Part shown: in pieces, positions 28,128 to 36,468 of the stretch
Layout of the letters: every line of letters begins with the position of its first letter
Position numbering within the stretch: the first letter of the stretch is position 1
Source of the DNA: Curtobacterium flaccumfaciens
GTDB lineage: Bacteria > Actinomycetota > Actinomycetes > Actinomycetales > Microbacteriaceae
DNA: 64,000 nucleotides
Assembly (NCBI RefSeq): GCF_004361695.1
Contig: NZ_SNVW01000015.1
Span: forward strand, 1 to 64,000
Direction of reading: 5' to 3'
Program-made: the position numbers and the translations under genes
Notes under the pieces: generated by a model
The model's input: only the letters and a program-made list of their open reading frames with translations
What the model was told of the DNA's origin: nothing
Database searches by the model: none

Positions 28128-29126
28128 GTGACCCTCGAGCGCACGACACAGCCCGTCCGGATCACCGACGTCGCGGCGCTCGCCGGGGTGTCGATCGGCA
28201 CCGCCTCGAAGGCACTCAACGGCACCGGGCAGCTCCGCGACTCCACGCGGCTCCGGGTGAAGGAGGCCGCCGAGAAGCTCGGGTTCGTCGGCGACGCCCG
28301 GGCCCGCGCGCTGTCCTCCGGCCGGACGTACACCGTCGGCATGATCACCACCGACTCGTTCGGCCGGTTCTCGATCCCGGTCCTGCTCGGCGCCGAGGAC
28401 GCCCTGTCCGCCGGTCAGATGGCCGTGCTGCTCTGCGACACCCGCGACGACCACGTGCGCGAGACGCACTACCTCCGCTCGCTCGCCGCCCGCGGGGTCG
28501 ACGGCATCATCGTCACCGGGCGCTCGGCGGACCCGCGCCCGCCCATCGACGTGTCCATCCCCGTCGTGTACGCGTTCACGCCGTCCACCTCGGCGTCCGA
28601 CGTGTCGATCACCCTCGACGACTCCGCTGGGTCGTCGGCCGTGGCGTCGCACGTGCTCGAACTCGGACGGTCACGCGTGGCGATCGTCACCGGGCCCGCC
28701 CGTCACCGGTCCGCCGTGCGACGGGTGTCCGGCGCCACCGCCGTGCTCGGCTCCCGGCTGGTGGGCGAACCGCTGTACGGGGAGTGGTCGGAGCGGTGGG
28801 GGCGGCAGGCGGTCGACGTGCTGGCGCGGGGATCGGTGGACGTCGACGCGATCGTGTGCGGGAGCGACCAGATCGCCCGCGGTGTGTGCGATCGGCTGCG
28901 GGAGCTCGGCCGGTCCGTCCCCGAGGACGTCGCCGTCACGGGGTTCGACGACTGGGACGTGATGGCACTCGCGAGCCGTCCGCCGCTGACGACGGTGGAC
29001 CTGCGGCTCGAGGAGCTCGGCCGAGTGGCTGGGCAGGCGCTGCTGAGCCTCATCGACGGGGGATCGGCGTCGTCGGCCGCGGTCACGCCGAACCTGGTCG
29101 TCCGCGAGAGCACGGTCGGCGCGTAG
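28128..29126 (+). CDS. LacI-family regulator of the GH127 locus
   Basis: 332-residue repressor. The helix-turn-helix is ITDVAALAGVSIGTASKALNGTGQL, with recognition-helix residues I23, G24 and K28, quite different from the two other LacI-type proteins in this window. The GTG start (VTLERT) has GGAAAGGA upstream. It is divergent from the GH127 operon and probably binds the AACGGTTTTC-type sites in the gap, so this locus appears to be controlled apart from the GTGAGCGCTCAC regulon. Confidence 0.9.
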   Translation: MTLERTTQPVRITDVAALAGVSIGTASKALNGTGQLRDSTRLRVKEAAEKLGFVGDARARALSSGRTYTVGMITTDSFGRFSIPVLLGAEDALSAGQMAVLLCDTRDDHVRETHYLRSLAARGVDGIIVTGRSADPRPPIDVSIPVVYAFTPSTSASDVSITLDDSAGSSAVASHVLELGRSRVAIVTGPARHRSAVRRVSGATAVLGSRLVGEPLYGEWSERWGRQAVDVLARGSVDVDAIVCGSDQIARGVCDRLRELGRSVPEDVAVTGFDDWDVMALASRPPLTTVDLRLEELGRVAGQALLSLIDGGSASSAAVTPNLVVRESTVGA

Positions 29127-29389
29127 GGCCGCGCGCGCCGCCGCGCGCCTCACGATTCGCGCCTCGGGGTCGCGCCGGTTCGCCGAGATCGCACTCCGGC
29201 GGGCATCGGTCCCCAATGTCCCCGCGAAAGTGCGATTTCGGCGGAGCGATTGCCTGGGGCGTGTTCGGTGAGATCGCAGTTCGGCGGACGATTCGCGCGA
29301 TGAACCCCGACGAAGTGCGATCTCGGCGGAGGGGGCGTCCGGGCTCGAGCGGGCGGCACTTCGTGCGACCCGCGAGCCGCGTTGCGGGA
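29127..29389. repeat. Two inverted-repeat pairs built on AGTGCGATCTCGGCGGA
   Basis: No gene is seen. Pair one: CGCCGAGATCGCACT (29181-29195) with AGTGCGATTTCGGCG (29229-29243). Pair two: TTCGGTGAGATCGCA (29264-29278) with TGCGATCTCGGCGGA (29316-29330). All four arms are variants of one word. The block ends transcription of the LacI gene before the ara operon operators. Confidence 0.8.
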
Positions 29390-29401
29390 GTGAGCGCTCA
29401 C
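29390..29401. promoter_or_regulatory. LacI-type operator GTGAGCGCTCAC (ara operon, distal)
   Basis: Exact copy of the shared palindrome, 49 bp upstream of the kinase start codon and 22 bp centre to centre from the second copy, about two helical turns, so two dimers could bind the same face. Confidence 0.8.
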
Positions 29402-29411
29402 GTGCCAGGAT

Positions 29412-29423
29412 GTGAGCGCTCAC
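29412..29423. promoter_or_regulatory. LacI-type operator GTGAGCGCTCAC (ara operon, proximal)
   Basis: Fifth exact copy in the window, 27 bp upstream of the kinase start codon, placed to block the promoter or early transcript region of the ara operon. Confidence 0.8.
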
Positions 29424-29450
29424 GAGGACGACGAGGTCTGGGAGGACTGC

Positions 29451-31220
29451 ATGAGCGACGATCGCCGACACCAGGTCGTGGACGGCCGCACGACGCTCGG
29501 CATCGAGCTCGGCTCCACGCGCATCAAGGCGTGCCTGGTGGACGAGGACCTCGTGCCCATCGCCGCCGGCTCGCACGAGTGGGAGAACGAGTTCGTCGAC
29601 GGCCGCTGGACCTACTCCCTCCAGGCCGTCGAGACCGGTCTCCGCGCCGCGTACGCCGCCCTCGTGGCCGACGTCGAGGCGCAGTACGGCGTGACCCCGA
29701 CGACCTTCCGCGCCGCCGGCGTGAGCGCGATGATGCACGGCTACCTCGCGTTCGACGCCGATGACGAGCTGCTCGTGCCGTTCCGGACCTGGCGCAACAC
29801 CTCGACGGGTCCCGCGGCGGAACGGCTCAGTGACGCGCTCGGCTTCAACATCCCGCTCCGCTGGTCGATCGCGCACCTGTACCAGGCCGTCCTCGACGAC
29901 GAGCCGCACGTGCCGGAGATCGCCGGCATCACGACGCTCGCCGGGTACGTGCACCGACGGCTCACCGGCCGTGACGTCCTCGGCGTGGGGGACGCGAGCG
30001 GTGTCTTCCCGATCGACAGCAGCCCCGTCGACAGCGGCCCGGGCGACCCCGGCTCGCGCGACTTCGACGACGAGATGCTCGCCGTCACGCAGGACCTGTT
30101 CGGCGAGGCGGTGCCCGACCTCCGAGCCCTGCTGCCCGAGGTCCTCGTCGCCGGGGACGACGCCGGCACCCTCACCCCCGAGGGCGCGGCGTGGCTCGAC
30201 CCCACCGGTTCGCTCCGACCCGGCGTCCCGCTCTGCCCGCCCGAGGGCGACGCCGGCACCGGCATGGTCGCGACGAACGCCGTCGCCCCGCGGACCGGCA
30301 ACGTCAGCGTGGGCACGAGCATCTTCGCGATGGTCGTCCTCGAGCAGCCGCTCGAGTCCGCGCACGAGGAACTCGACGTCGTCACCACCCCGTCCGGCGA
30401 CGCCGTCGCGATGGTGCACTGCAACAACGGCGCGAGCGAGATCGCGAGCTGGGCGAAGGTGTTCGGACGCTTCGCCGAGGCATCGGGCAGTCCGATGGCG
30501 ACGGACGACGTGTTCCGGGTCCTGCTGGACGAAGCCGAACAGGCCGACCCCGACGCCGGCGGGTTGCTCTCCTTCAACTACCTGGCGGGCGAACCCGTCA
30601 CCCACGTCGAGGACGGCCGGCCCCTGCTGCTCCGCACCCCCGACGCGCGCTTCACCCTCGGCAACCTCGTGCGCTCCGAGGTGCACGGGGCGTTCGCCAC
30701 GCTCGCGATCGGCATGGACGTGCTGCACGGCGAGGACGTCCAGGTCGACCGGATGACGGCGCACGGCGGGCTCTTCCGGACGCCCGGCGCCCCGCAGCAG
30801 CTGCTCGCCGCCGCACTGCGCGTCCCGGTTGCCCTCGAGGAGACCGCGGGCGAAGGCGGCGCCTGGGGCATCGCCGTGCTCGCCGCGTACCTCGAGCACA
30901 CCGAGCACCACCTCGCCGACTTCCTGGCGGACACCGTCTTCGGTGGGGAGACGGTCCACGTCGCCGACCCCGAGCCGCGCGACGTCGAGGGCTTCCAGAC
31001 CTACCTCGGCCGGTACCGCGCTGCCCTGCCCGTCCAGGCCGTGGCGGCAGCGGCGACCCGACCCGAGACGACCGGAACCGGTGCGGCAGCGGCGACCCGA
31101 CCCGACGCGACCGGAACCGGTGCGGCAGCCGCCCCCGGCGCCGACGCGACCACGACCCGAGGCGAGGGGACGGCGGGAGCCGAGCCGAGCCTCCCGGCAG
31201 AGCAGGAAGTGACCAGATGA
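29451..31220 (+). CDS. araB: FGGY-family sugar kinase, probable L-ribulokinase
   Basis: 589-residue sugar kinase, inferred to phosphorylate L-ribulose between araA and araD steps. The N-terminal phosphate loop reads TLGIELGSTRIKACLVDED; later the second FGGY half contains MTAHGGLFRTPGAPQQLLAAAL. It does not look like classical E. coli AraB, so the substrate call rests on the operon. The C-terminal 50 residues are a low-complexity tail with two 13-residue repeats (AAAATRPETTGTG and AAAATRPDATGTG). ATG with GGAGG; stop overlaps araD. Two operators lie upstream. Confidence 0.85.
   Translation: MSDDRRHQVVDGRTTLGIELGSTRIKACLVDEDLVPIAAGSHEWENEFVDGRWTYSLQAVETGLRAAYAALVADVEAQYGVTPTTFRAAGVSAMMHGYLAFDADDELLVPFRTWRNTSTGPAAERLSDALGFNIPLRWSIAHLYQAVLDDEPHVPEIAGITTLAGYVHRRLTGRDVLGVGDASGVFPIDSSPVDSGPGDPGSRDFDDEMLAVTQDLFGEAVPDLRALLPEVLVAGDDAGTLTPEGAAWLDPTGSLRPGVPLCPPEGDAGTGMVATNAVAPRTGNVSVGTSIFAMVVLEQPLESAHEELDVVTTPSGDAVAMVHCNNGASEIASWAKVFGRFAEASGSPMATDDVFRVLLDEAEQADPDAGGLLSFNYLAGEPVTHVEDGRPLLLRTPDARFTLGNLVRSEVHGAFATLAIGMDVLHGEDVQVDRMTAHGGLFRTPGAPQQLLAAALRVPVALEETAGEGGAWGIAVLAAYLEHTEHHLADFLADTVFGGETVHVADPEPRDVEGFQTYLGRYRAALPVQAVAAAATRPETTGTGAAAATRPDATGTGAAAAPGADATTTRGEGTAGAEPSLPAEQEVTR
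31044..31130 (+). repeat. 39-bp tandem repeat in the kinase C-terminus
   Basis: Two copies (31044-31082 and 31083-31121) differ by only a few bases, and a third begins (31122-31130). The unit is a multiple of three, so copy-number change would lengthen or shorten the tail without a frameshift. Confidence 0.85.
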
Positions 31221-31927
31221 CCAGCGCAACCGACCCCGACACCCAGCGGGCCGTCGCCGCCACCCGCGAGCGGGTCGCACGCCTGCACGGCGAGCTCGTC
31301 CGCTACGGCCTCGTGATCTGGACCGGCGGCAACGTCTCCGAGCGCGTGCCGGGCACCGACCTGTTCGTGATCAAGCCGAGCGGGGTGTCCAGCGACGACC
31401 TGCGCCCGGAGAACCAGGTGGTCTGCACGCTCGACGGCGTCCCCGCCGACGGCTGGGACAACGCGCACGGACCGTCGAGCGACACCGCCGCGCACGCCTA
31501 CGTGTACCGGAACATGCCCGAGGTCGGCGGCGTCGTGCACACCCACTCGACGTACGCCACCGCATGGGCTGCCCGTGCCGAGGAGATCCCGTGCGTGATC
31601 ACCGCGATGGCGGACGAGTTCGGCGGCCCGATCCCGGTCGGCCCGTTCGCGATCATCGGCGACGACTCGATCGGCCACGGGATCGTCGACACCCTCAGCG
31701 GACACCGCAGCCGCGCGGTCCTCATGCAGAACCACGGCGTGTTCACCATCGGTCGTGACGCCAAGGACGCCGTGAAGGCCGCCGTGATGTGCGAGGACGT
31801 CGCCCGGACGGTGCACATCGCGAAGCAGGGCGGGGACGTGGTCCCGATCCCGCAAGCAGACATCGATCGACTCTTCGATCGCTACCAGAACGTCTACGGA
31901 CAGAACCCCGAAGGAGCACTGCGATGA
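31217..31927 (+). CDS. araD: L-ribulose-5-phosphate 4-epimerase
   Basis: 236-residue class II aldolase-fold, zinc-dependent epimerase giving D-xylulose 5-phosphate. Visible motifs are [12 protein letters not shown] and [10 protein letters not shown] near the N-terminus, the zinc-binding [14 protein letters not shown] (about 97-110) and the third His in [12 protein letters not shown]. Length equals the family norm. Its ATG overlaps the kinase stop and its stop overlaps the araA start, so the three genes are translationally coupled. Confidence 0.95.
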   Translation: MTSATDPDTQRAVAATRERVARLHGELVRYGLVIWTGGNVSERVPGTDLFVIKPSGVSSDDLRPENQVVCTLDGVPADGWDNAHGPSSDTAAHAYVYRNMPEVGGVVHTHSTYATAWAARAEEIPCVITAMADEFGGPIPVGPFAIIGDDSIGHGIVDTLSGHRSRAVLMQNHGVFTIGRDAKDAVKAAVMCEDVARTVHIAKQGGDVVPIPQADIDRLFDRYQNVYGQNPEGALR

Positions 31928-33441
31928 CGCACGTCGACCCCACCGAGACGCTGGCGGGCTACGAGGTCTGGTTCCTCACCGGCTCCCAGGGGCTGTACGG
32001 CGAGGAGACCCTGCGCCAGGTCGAGGAGCAGAGCAAGGCCGTGCACGCCGAGCTGGCCGCGGCGCTCCCCGTCACGCTCGTCTGGAAGCCCGTGCTGAAG
32101 GACGCCGACGGCATCCGCCGCGCGCTCATCGAGGCCAGCGCGGACGACAAGGTCATCGGCGTCACCACGTGGATGCACACGTTCAGCCCCGCGAAGATGT
32201 GGATCGGTGGGCTGCAGGCGCTCACGAAGCCGCTGCTGCACCTGCACACGCAGGCGAACGTCACGCTGCCGTGGGCGGACATCGACTTCGACTTCATGAA
32301 CCTCAACCAGGCCGCGCACGGCGACCGTGAATTCGGCTACGCCCTCGCCCGCCTCGGCGTCCGGCACGCAACCGCCGTCGGGCACGTCTCGGATCCCCGC
32401 GTGCAGCAGCGCGTGTCGAACTGGACCCGAGCCGCAGCCGGTGCTGCCGCCGTCCGTGAGCTGAAGCTCACCCGCTTCGGCGACAACATGCGGTACGTCG
32501 CCGTCACCGAGGGCGACAAGACCGAGGCCGAGATCGAGCTCGGCGTGCAGGTGAACACGTGGGCGGTGAACGAGCTGGCCGCAGCGGTGTCGGCGGCGTC
32601 GGACCACGAGATCGACGCGCTGCTCGCCACCTACGACGCGTCCTACGACCTCGTACCGGAACTCCAGGAGGGGGGCGAACGCAGAAGCGCGCTCCGCGAC
32701 GGCGCGGCGATCGAGATCGGCCTCCGTACCCTGCTCGCGCAGAACGACAGCGCCGCGTTCACCACCAACTTCGAGGACCTCGGCACCCTCAAGCAGCTCC
32801 CCGGCCTCGCCGTGCAGCGCCTGATGGCCGACGGCTACGGCTTCGGCGCCGAGGGCGACTGGAAGACCGCCGTCCTGGTGCGTGCGATGAACGTCGCCGG
32901 CGCCGGTCTGCCCGGTGGTGCGAGCCTGATGGAGGACTACACCTACGACCTCACCCCCGGGGCCGAGAAGATCCTCGGTGCTCACATGCTCGAGGTCTCG
33001 CCCACGCTCACGACGACGAAGCCGACGCTGGAGATCCACCCGCTCGGCATCGGCGGCAAGGACGACCCGGTGCGCCTGGTCTTCACGGCCGACTCCGGCG
33101 AAGCGGTGGTCGTGGCGCTGTCCGACACCCGCGACGGCTTCCGCCTCACCGCCAACGTCGTCGACGTGGTGCCCCCGACCGCGGCGCTGCCGAAGCTGCC
33201 GGTCGGCCGTGCCGTCTGGGAGCCGCGTCCGTCGTTCCCGGTCGCCGCGGAGGCCTGGCTCACCGCCGGCGCCGCCCACCACACCGTGATGACGACCGCC
33301 GTCGGCCTGCAGGTCGTCGAGGACTTCGCCACCATGGTGGGTACCGAGTTCCTCGTCATCGACGAGCACACCACCGCTCGCGGGTTCCGCGACGAGCTGC
33401 GTCTCCAGCAGACGTGGCACCGTCTCGACCGCGGTTTCTAG
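31924..33441 (+). CDS. araA: L-arabinose isomerase
   Basis: 505-residue isomerase converting L-arabinose to L-ribulose, a Mn-dependent cytoplasmic enzyme. Typical stretches: [18 protein letters not shown] at the N-terminus, [32 protein letters not shown] and the late metal/substrate region [38 protein letters not shown]. Length matches AraA. The ATG overlaps the araD stop. Confidence 0.97.
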   Translation: MTHVDPTETLAGYEVWFLTGSQGLYGEETLRQVEEQSKAVHAELAAALPVTLVWKPVLKDADGIRRALIEASADDKVIGVTTWMHTFSPAKMWIGGLQALTKPLLHLHTQANVTLPWADIDFDFMNLNQAAHGDREFGYALARLGVRHATAVGHVSDPRVQQRVSNWTRAAAGAAAVRELKLTRFGDNMRYVAVTEGDKTEAEIELGVQVNTWAVNELAAAVSAASDHEIDALLATYDASYDLVPELQEGGERRSALRDGAAIEIGLRTLLAQNDSAAFTTNFEDLGTLKQLPGLAVQRLMADGYGFGAEGDWKTAVLVRAMNVAGAGLPGGASLMEDYTYDLTPGAEKILGAHMLEVSPTLTTTKPTLEIHPLGIGGKDDPVRLVFTADSGEAVVVALSDTRDGFRLTANVVDVVPPTAALPKLPVGRAVWEPRPSFPVAAEAWLTAGAAHHTVMTTAVGLQVVEDFATMVGTEFLVIDEHTTARGFRDELRLQQTWHRLDRGF

Positions 33442-33457
33442 GAGTCAGGACCCCACG

Positions 33458-34732
33458 ATGAGCGACGTGATCGCGGCCGAGCGCACGCGGACGAACTGGG
33501 CGGGCAACGTCACCTACCGGGCGTCCGGTCTGGCGCGTCCGACGTCGGTGGCCTCGTTGCAGGAACTGGTCGCGTCGACGCCGCGCCTGACGGCGCTCGG
33601 CTCGCGGCACTCGTTCAACACGATCGCCGACACCGACGCGGTCCAGGTCTCGCTGGCAGACCTGCCGCCGGTGCTCGACATCGACACGTCGCGTCGTGTG
33701 GTCCGCGTGGCCGCCGGCATGATCCACAGCCAGGTGGCGGCCGGCCTGGAGGCACGTGGCTGGGCCCTCGCGAACCTCGCGTCCCTGCCGCACATCTCCA
33801 CGGCCGGGGCGGTCGCCACCGGCACGCACGGTTCCGGTGTGCGGAACCCGTCGCTCGCGCAGGCGGTCGTCGGCCTCGAGGTCGTCCGCGCCTCCGGTGA
33901 GCTCGTGCGGGTCGACGCGTCGTCGGCGGACGGCGCGCTCGACGCCCACCGGGTGGCACTCGGTGCGCTCGGCATCGTCACCACGGTCGAACTCGCGATC
34001 GAGCCGACGTTCCAGGTCGCCACGACGGTGCACCTCGACCTGCCGTGGGACGCCGTCGCCGAGCACTTCGACGAGATCGTGTCGGACGCGTACTCGGTGT
34101 CGATGTTCACGTCGTTCGACGACCGGGGCGCCCGGCAGGTCTGGGTGAAGCACCGCGTGGACGAGCCGGCGCCGTCCGTCGACCTCGTCGCGCTCGGTGC
34201 CCGCCCCGCCACCGGCCCCGTGCACCCGGGGGACAACGACCCCGCCGGTGTCACGGAGCAGGGCGGTGTCCCCGGGCCGTGGTCCGAGCGGCTCCCGCAC
34301 TTCCGGTCGTCGTTCACGCCGTCGACCGGCGCGGAGATCCAGGCGGAGTACCTGCTGCCCGCCGCCTCGGCCGTCGCCGCGCTGCAGGCCCTGCGCCCGC
34401 TGCAGGAGCTGTTCGCACCGCTCCTCATCGCCGCCGAGGTCCGCACGATCGCGCCGGACACCGCCTGGCTCGCGCCGTCGTCCGGACGGCAGTCGGTCGG
34501 GATCCACTTCACGTTCCGCCGGGACGCCGAGGCCGTGGCTGCGGCGGTCGCGCGCATCGAGGAGGTCCTCGCGCCGTTCGACGCGCGACCGCACTGGGGG
34601 AAGGTGTCGGCGACGAGGGTCGAGCGGCTGCACGAGGTGTACCCGAGGCTGTCGTCGTTCGCGGCGCTCGCGCGGGACCTCGACCCGACCGGGCGGTTCC
34701 GCAACCTGTTCCTCGCGCGCGTCCTGGCCTGA
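33458..34732 (+). CDS. FAD-linked alditol oxidase (AldO/xylitol oxidase-like)
   Basis: 424-residue flavoprotein of the vanillyl-alcohol-oxidase fold. H51 in GSRHSFN matches the His that carries covalent FAD in Streptomyces AldO, and E327/R329 (AEVRTIAPDTAW) and K382 (PHWGKV) match its active-site E320, R322 and K375. Known members oxidise xylitol, sorbitol or related alditols with O2, forming H2O2. It follows araA by 16 nt, so an L-arabinitol- or pentitol-related role is plausible. D-arabinono-lactone oxidase is the alternative family label. Confidence 0.88.
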   Translation: MSDVIAAERTRTNWAGNVTYRASGLARPTSVASLQELVASTPRLTALGSRHSFNTIADTDAVQVSLADLPPVLDIDTSRRVVRVAAGMIHSQVAAGLEARGWALANLASLPHISTAGAVATGTHGSGVRNPSLAQAVVGLEVVRASGELVRVDASSADGALDAHRVALGALGIVTTVELAIEPTFQVATTVHLDLPWDAVAEHFDEIVSDAYSVSMFTSFDDRGARQVWVKHRVDEPAPSVDLVALGARPATGPVHPGDNDPAGVTEQGGVPGPWSERLPHFRSSFTPSTGAEIQAEYLLPAASAVAALQALRPLQELFAPLLIAAEVRTIAPDTAWLAPSSGRQSVGIHFTFRRDAEAVAAAVARIEEVLAPFDARPHWGKVSATRVERLHEVYPRLSSFAALARDLDPTGRFRNLFLARVLA

Positions 34733-34850
34733 GGCAGCGGGTCGGCTCCGGCCCGCTCGGGCGGGGCTCACAGGACATCCGGATGCGTTCTCGGGGTGTC
34801 GCACCGGGTGGATCCTGAGCGTTCACATGTACGGACGCAAAGGTCGGGGC

Positions 34851-35810
34851 ATGGCGAACCTCAACCGCATCCTCGGCATGGCCTCGAAGGTCATCGACAA
34901 GCAGCTCCAGAAGCGCGGGCAGGGTGACGGTGCGCCCGGCACCGGCTCGCAGCAGGCTGGCTCGGACTGGCGGGACATCGTCCGGACGGCGGCGGACAAG
35001 CTGACCGGCGACGACCGTGGGCAGCAGCAGCAGCAGCAGCAACGGCCGCCGCAGCAGTACGGCCAGCCGGTGTCCGGCCAGCCCACGCCTGGCCAGTCGG
35101 CGCCCGGCCAGTACGGCCAGCCTGCACCCGGCCAGTACGGGCAGCCGCAGCAGTACGGGCAGCCGCAGCACGGCGGGCCGGTCGACTCGGACAAGGTCGC
35201 CCTGGCGAAGTACGACTACCTGCTCCGCACCTCGTCCCCGGACCAGCTCGAACAGGTCCACCACGACGCCTTCGCACGCCTCACCCCGGCGCAGCGTCAG
35301 CAGGTGCGGAACCGGCTCAACTCCGAGCTCCCGCCGCACGAGCACCTGCGCGACGACTCGGCCGGCGGGATGGCGCGGGCGATGACCCGCGGTGAGGTCG
35401 CACGCCCGGGCCTCATCCGACGCGTCCTCGGCGGCTCGGGCTCCGGTCGCCGGGGGAGCGGTGGTCGGGGCGGTGCCTTCGCCGGAGGAGCCGCCGTCGG
35501 TGCCGGGGCGATGGCGCTCGGGGGCATCGGTGCCGCCGTCGCCGGTGGGGCCGTGCTGAGCGCCGCTGCCGGACCGGTGCTGGCAGAGGCCGCGAACGTC
35601 GGCGTCGACTTCGAGGGCATCGCCTCGGGCATCGGCGACCTCGGCCTCGCGGACCTCGGTGGTGGCATCGAGGGACTCGCGGGCGAGGGCGAGCAGCTCC
35701 TCGGCGGGTTCGGTGAGCAGTTCTCCGGGCTGGGGGAGCAGGCGTCGGGCCTCGGCGAGCAGGCGTCGAACCTCGGCAACGACTTCCTCGGAGGCCTCTT
35801 CGACCGCTGA
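34851..35810 (+). CDS. Unknown protein with Gln/Pro/Gly/Tyr repeat linker and glycine-rich tail
   Basis: 319 residues. N-terminus MANLNRILGMASKVIDKQL; residues about 57-110 are a low-complexity linker made of QQQ runs and PGQYGQP-type repeats. A helical domain follows (ALAKYDYLLRTSSPDQLEQVHHDAFARLTPAQRQQV), then a Gly/Ala-rich hydrophobic segment and a C-terminus with repeated LGEQASGLGEQASNLG. I do not recognise a function. I use the ATG behind AAAGG; another in-frame ATG lies 24 nt upstream. Confidence 0.75.
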   Translation: MANLNRILGMASKVIDKQLQKRGQGDGAPGTGSQQAGSDWRDIVRTAADKLTGDDRGQQQQQQQRPPQQYGQPVSGQPTPGQSAPGQYGQPAPGQYGQPQQYGQPQHGGPVDSDKVALAKYDYLLRTSSPDQLEQVHHDAFARLTPAQRQQVRNRLNSELPPHEHLRDDSAGGMARAMTRGEVARPGLIRRVLGGSGSGRRGSGGRGGAFAGGAAVGAGAMALGGIGAAVAGGAVLSAAAGPVLAEAANVGVDFEGIASGIGDLGLADLGGGIEGLAGEGEQLLGGFGEQFSGLGEQASGLGEQASNLGNDFLGGLFDR

Positions 35811-35828
35811 CCCGGTACCCGGATGGAG

Positions 35829-35861
35829 CGCCCCCACGCCGCTGCTTGCGGCGTGGGGGCG
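35829..35861. terminator. Perfect 14-bp-stem hairpin terminator
   Basis: CGCCCCCACGCCGC pairs exactly with its complement around TGCTT, directly between the convergent unknown protein and the small membrane peptide. There is no long T-tract, but it is strong enough to act on both strands. Confidence 0.85.
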
Positions 35862-35870
35862 CCCGTCTCC

Positions 35871-35981
35871 CTATGCCTTGCGGATCAGATCGAGCAGGAG
35901 CCGGGTGAGGTTCACGAGCAAGCTCGCGATCCCCAACCAGAGCGCCTGGCGTCTGGTCCGGCCGTCGTTGTCGTTCGACAT
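35871..35981 (-). CDS. 36-residue membrane peptide
   Basis: Very small gene (MSNDNDGRTRRQ then a hydrophobic helix LWLGIASLLVNLTRLLLDLI and RKA). The start has a strong AAGGAGG ribosome-binding site 8 nt upstream, which is the main reason to believe it. One membrane-spanning or amphipathic helix flanked by basic residues is predicted. No function can be given. Confidence 0.6.
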   Translation of the reverse strand: MSNDNDGRTRRQALWLGIASLLVNLTRLLLDLIRKA

Positions 35982-36468
35982 CGATGACCTCCTTGTGTCG
36001 TCGCCGGCTGACACGAGGAGCTTCGACCAAGGGATGCGGAGCCGAGCGGGCTCGGCTACCATCGGTTCCGAGCGATTGACTCGGGATGGTTTACGCATCC
36101 CTTGGCTTCCACTCGGAAGGCAAATCGAGGCCCGGAAACTGTTCGTGCAGTTCCGGGCCTCGCTCATTCGCCCAGGTCGTGCTCCGGCGGGTGACACGAC
36201 CACGAGCAGCCTACGACGAACTGTCCGCTGGTACGTCGTATTCCACCCGATCGTCCCTCGTGGAACTCGGTGCAGACGCATCGGGAATAGCGGGACGTCG
36301 CCGAGGACTTGGACCGTTACGTCGTGCGACGTCCGTCGCACACGGGATTCGGACGGGCGACGTCCGCGGTGTCAGGATGGACGCCGCCCGGTACCCCCGA
36401 ACCCGAGGCAGCGCAGCGACCGTCACCGGTCGACACCACACCCCTTCCCCACGAGGAGCAGCATCGTC
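35982..36468. other. 487-bp intergenic region upstream of the peptide transporter
   Basis: I see no convincing gene. It contains a strong hairpin at 36126-36162 (CGAGGCCCGGAAACTG / CAGTTCCGGGCCTCG) and lower-GC sequence than its surroundings near 36060-36120 and 36200-36300, which may hold the transporter promoter. A tRNA fold was looked for and not found. Confidence 0.5.
36126..36162. terminator. Hairpin GAGGCCCGGAAACTG / CAGTTCCGGGCCTC
   Basis: Stem of about 15 bp with one bulge and a 6-nt loop (TTCGTG), preceded by a run GCAAAT and followed by CTCATTCG. It is isolated in the gap, so it may end an unseen small transcript or act as an attenuator. Confidence 0.55.

Noticed and set aside
33743-33760. 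GGCCTGGAGGCACGTGGC inside the alditol oxidase gene, resembling the dispersed palindrome
   Set aside because: The encoded residues (GLEARGWALANLASLPHIS) align with the same part of AldO-type enzymes, and there is no inverted partner nearby, so it is ordinary coding sequence.
34815-34826. CTGAGCGTTCAC, a 10-of-12 match to the shared operator, upstream of the unknown protein at 34851
   Set aside because: It breaks the palindrome, and one near match in 64 kb of GC-rich sequence is weak evidence.
36040-36120. Possible tRNA in the gap before the peptide transporter
   Set aside because: No cloverleaf with a TTC-type arm and acceptor stem could be drawn.
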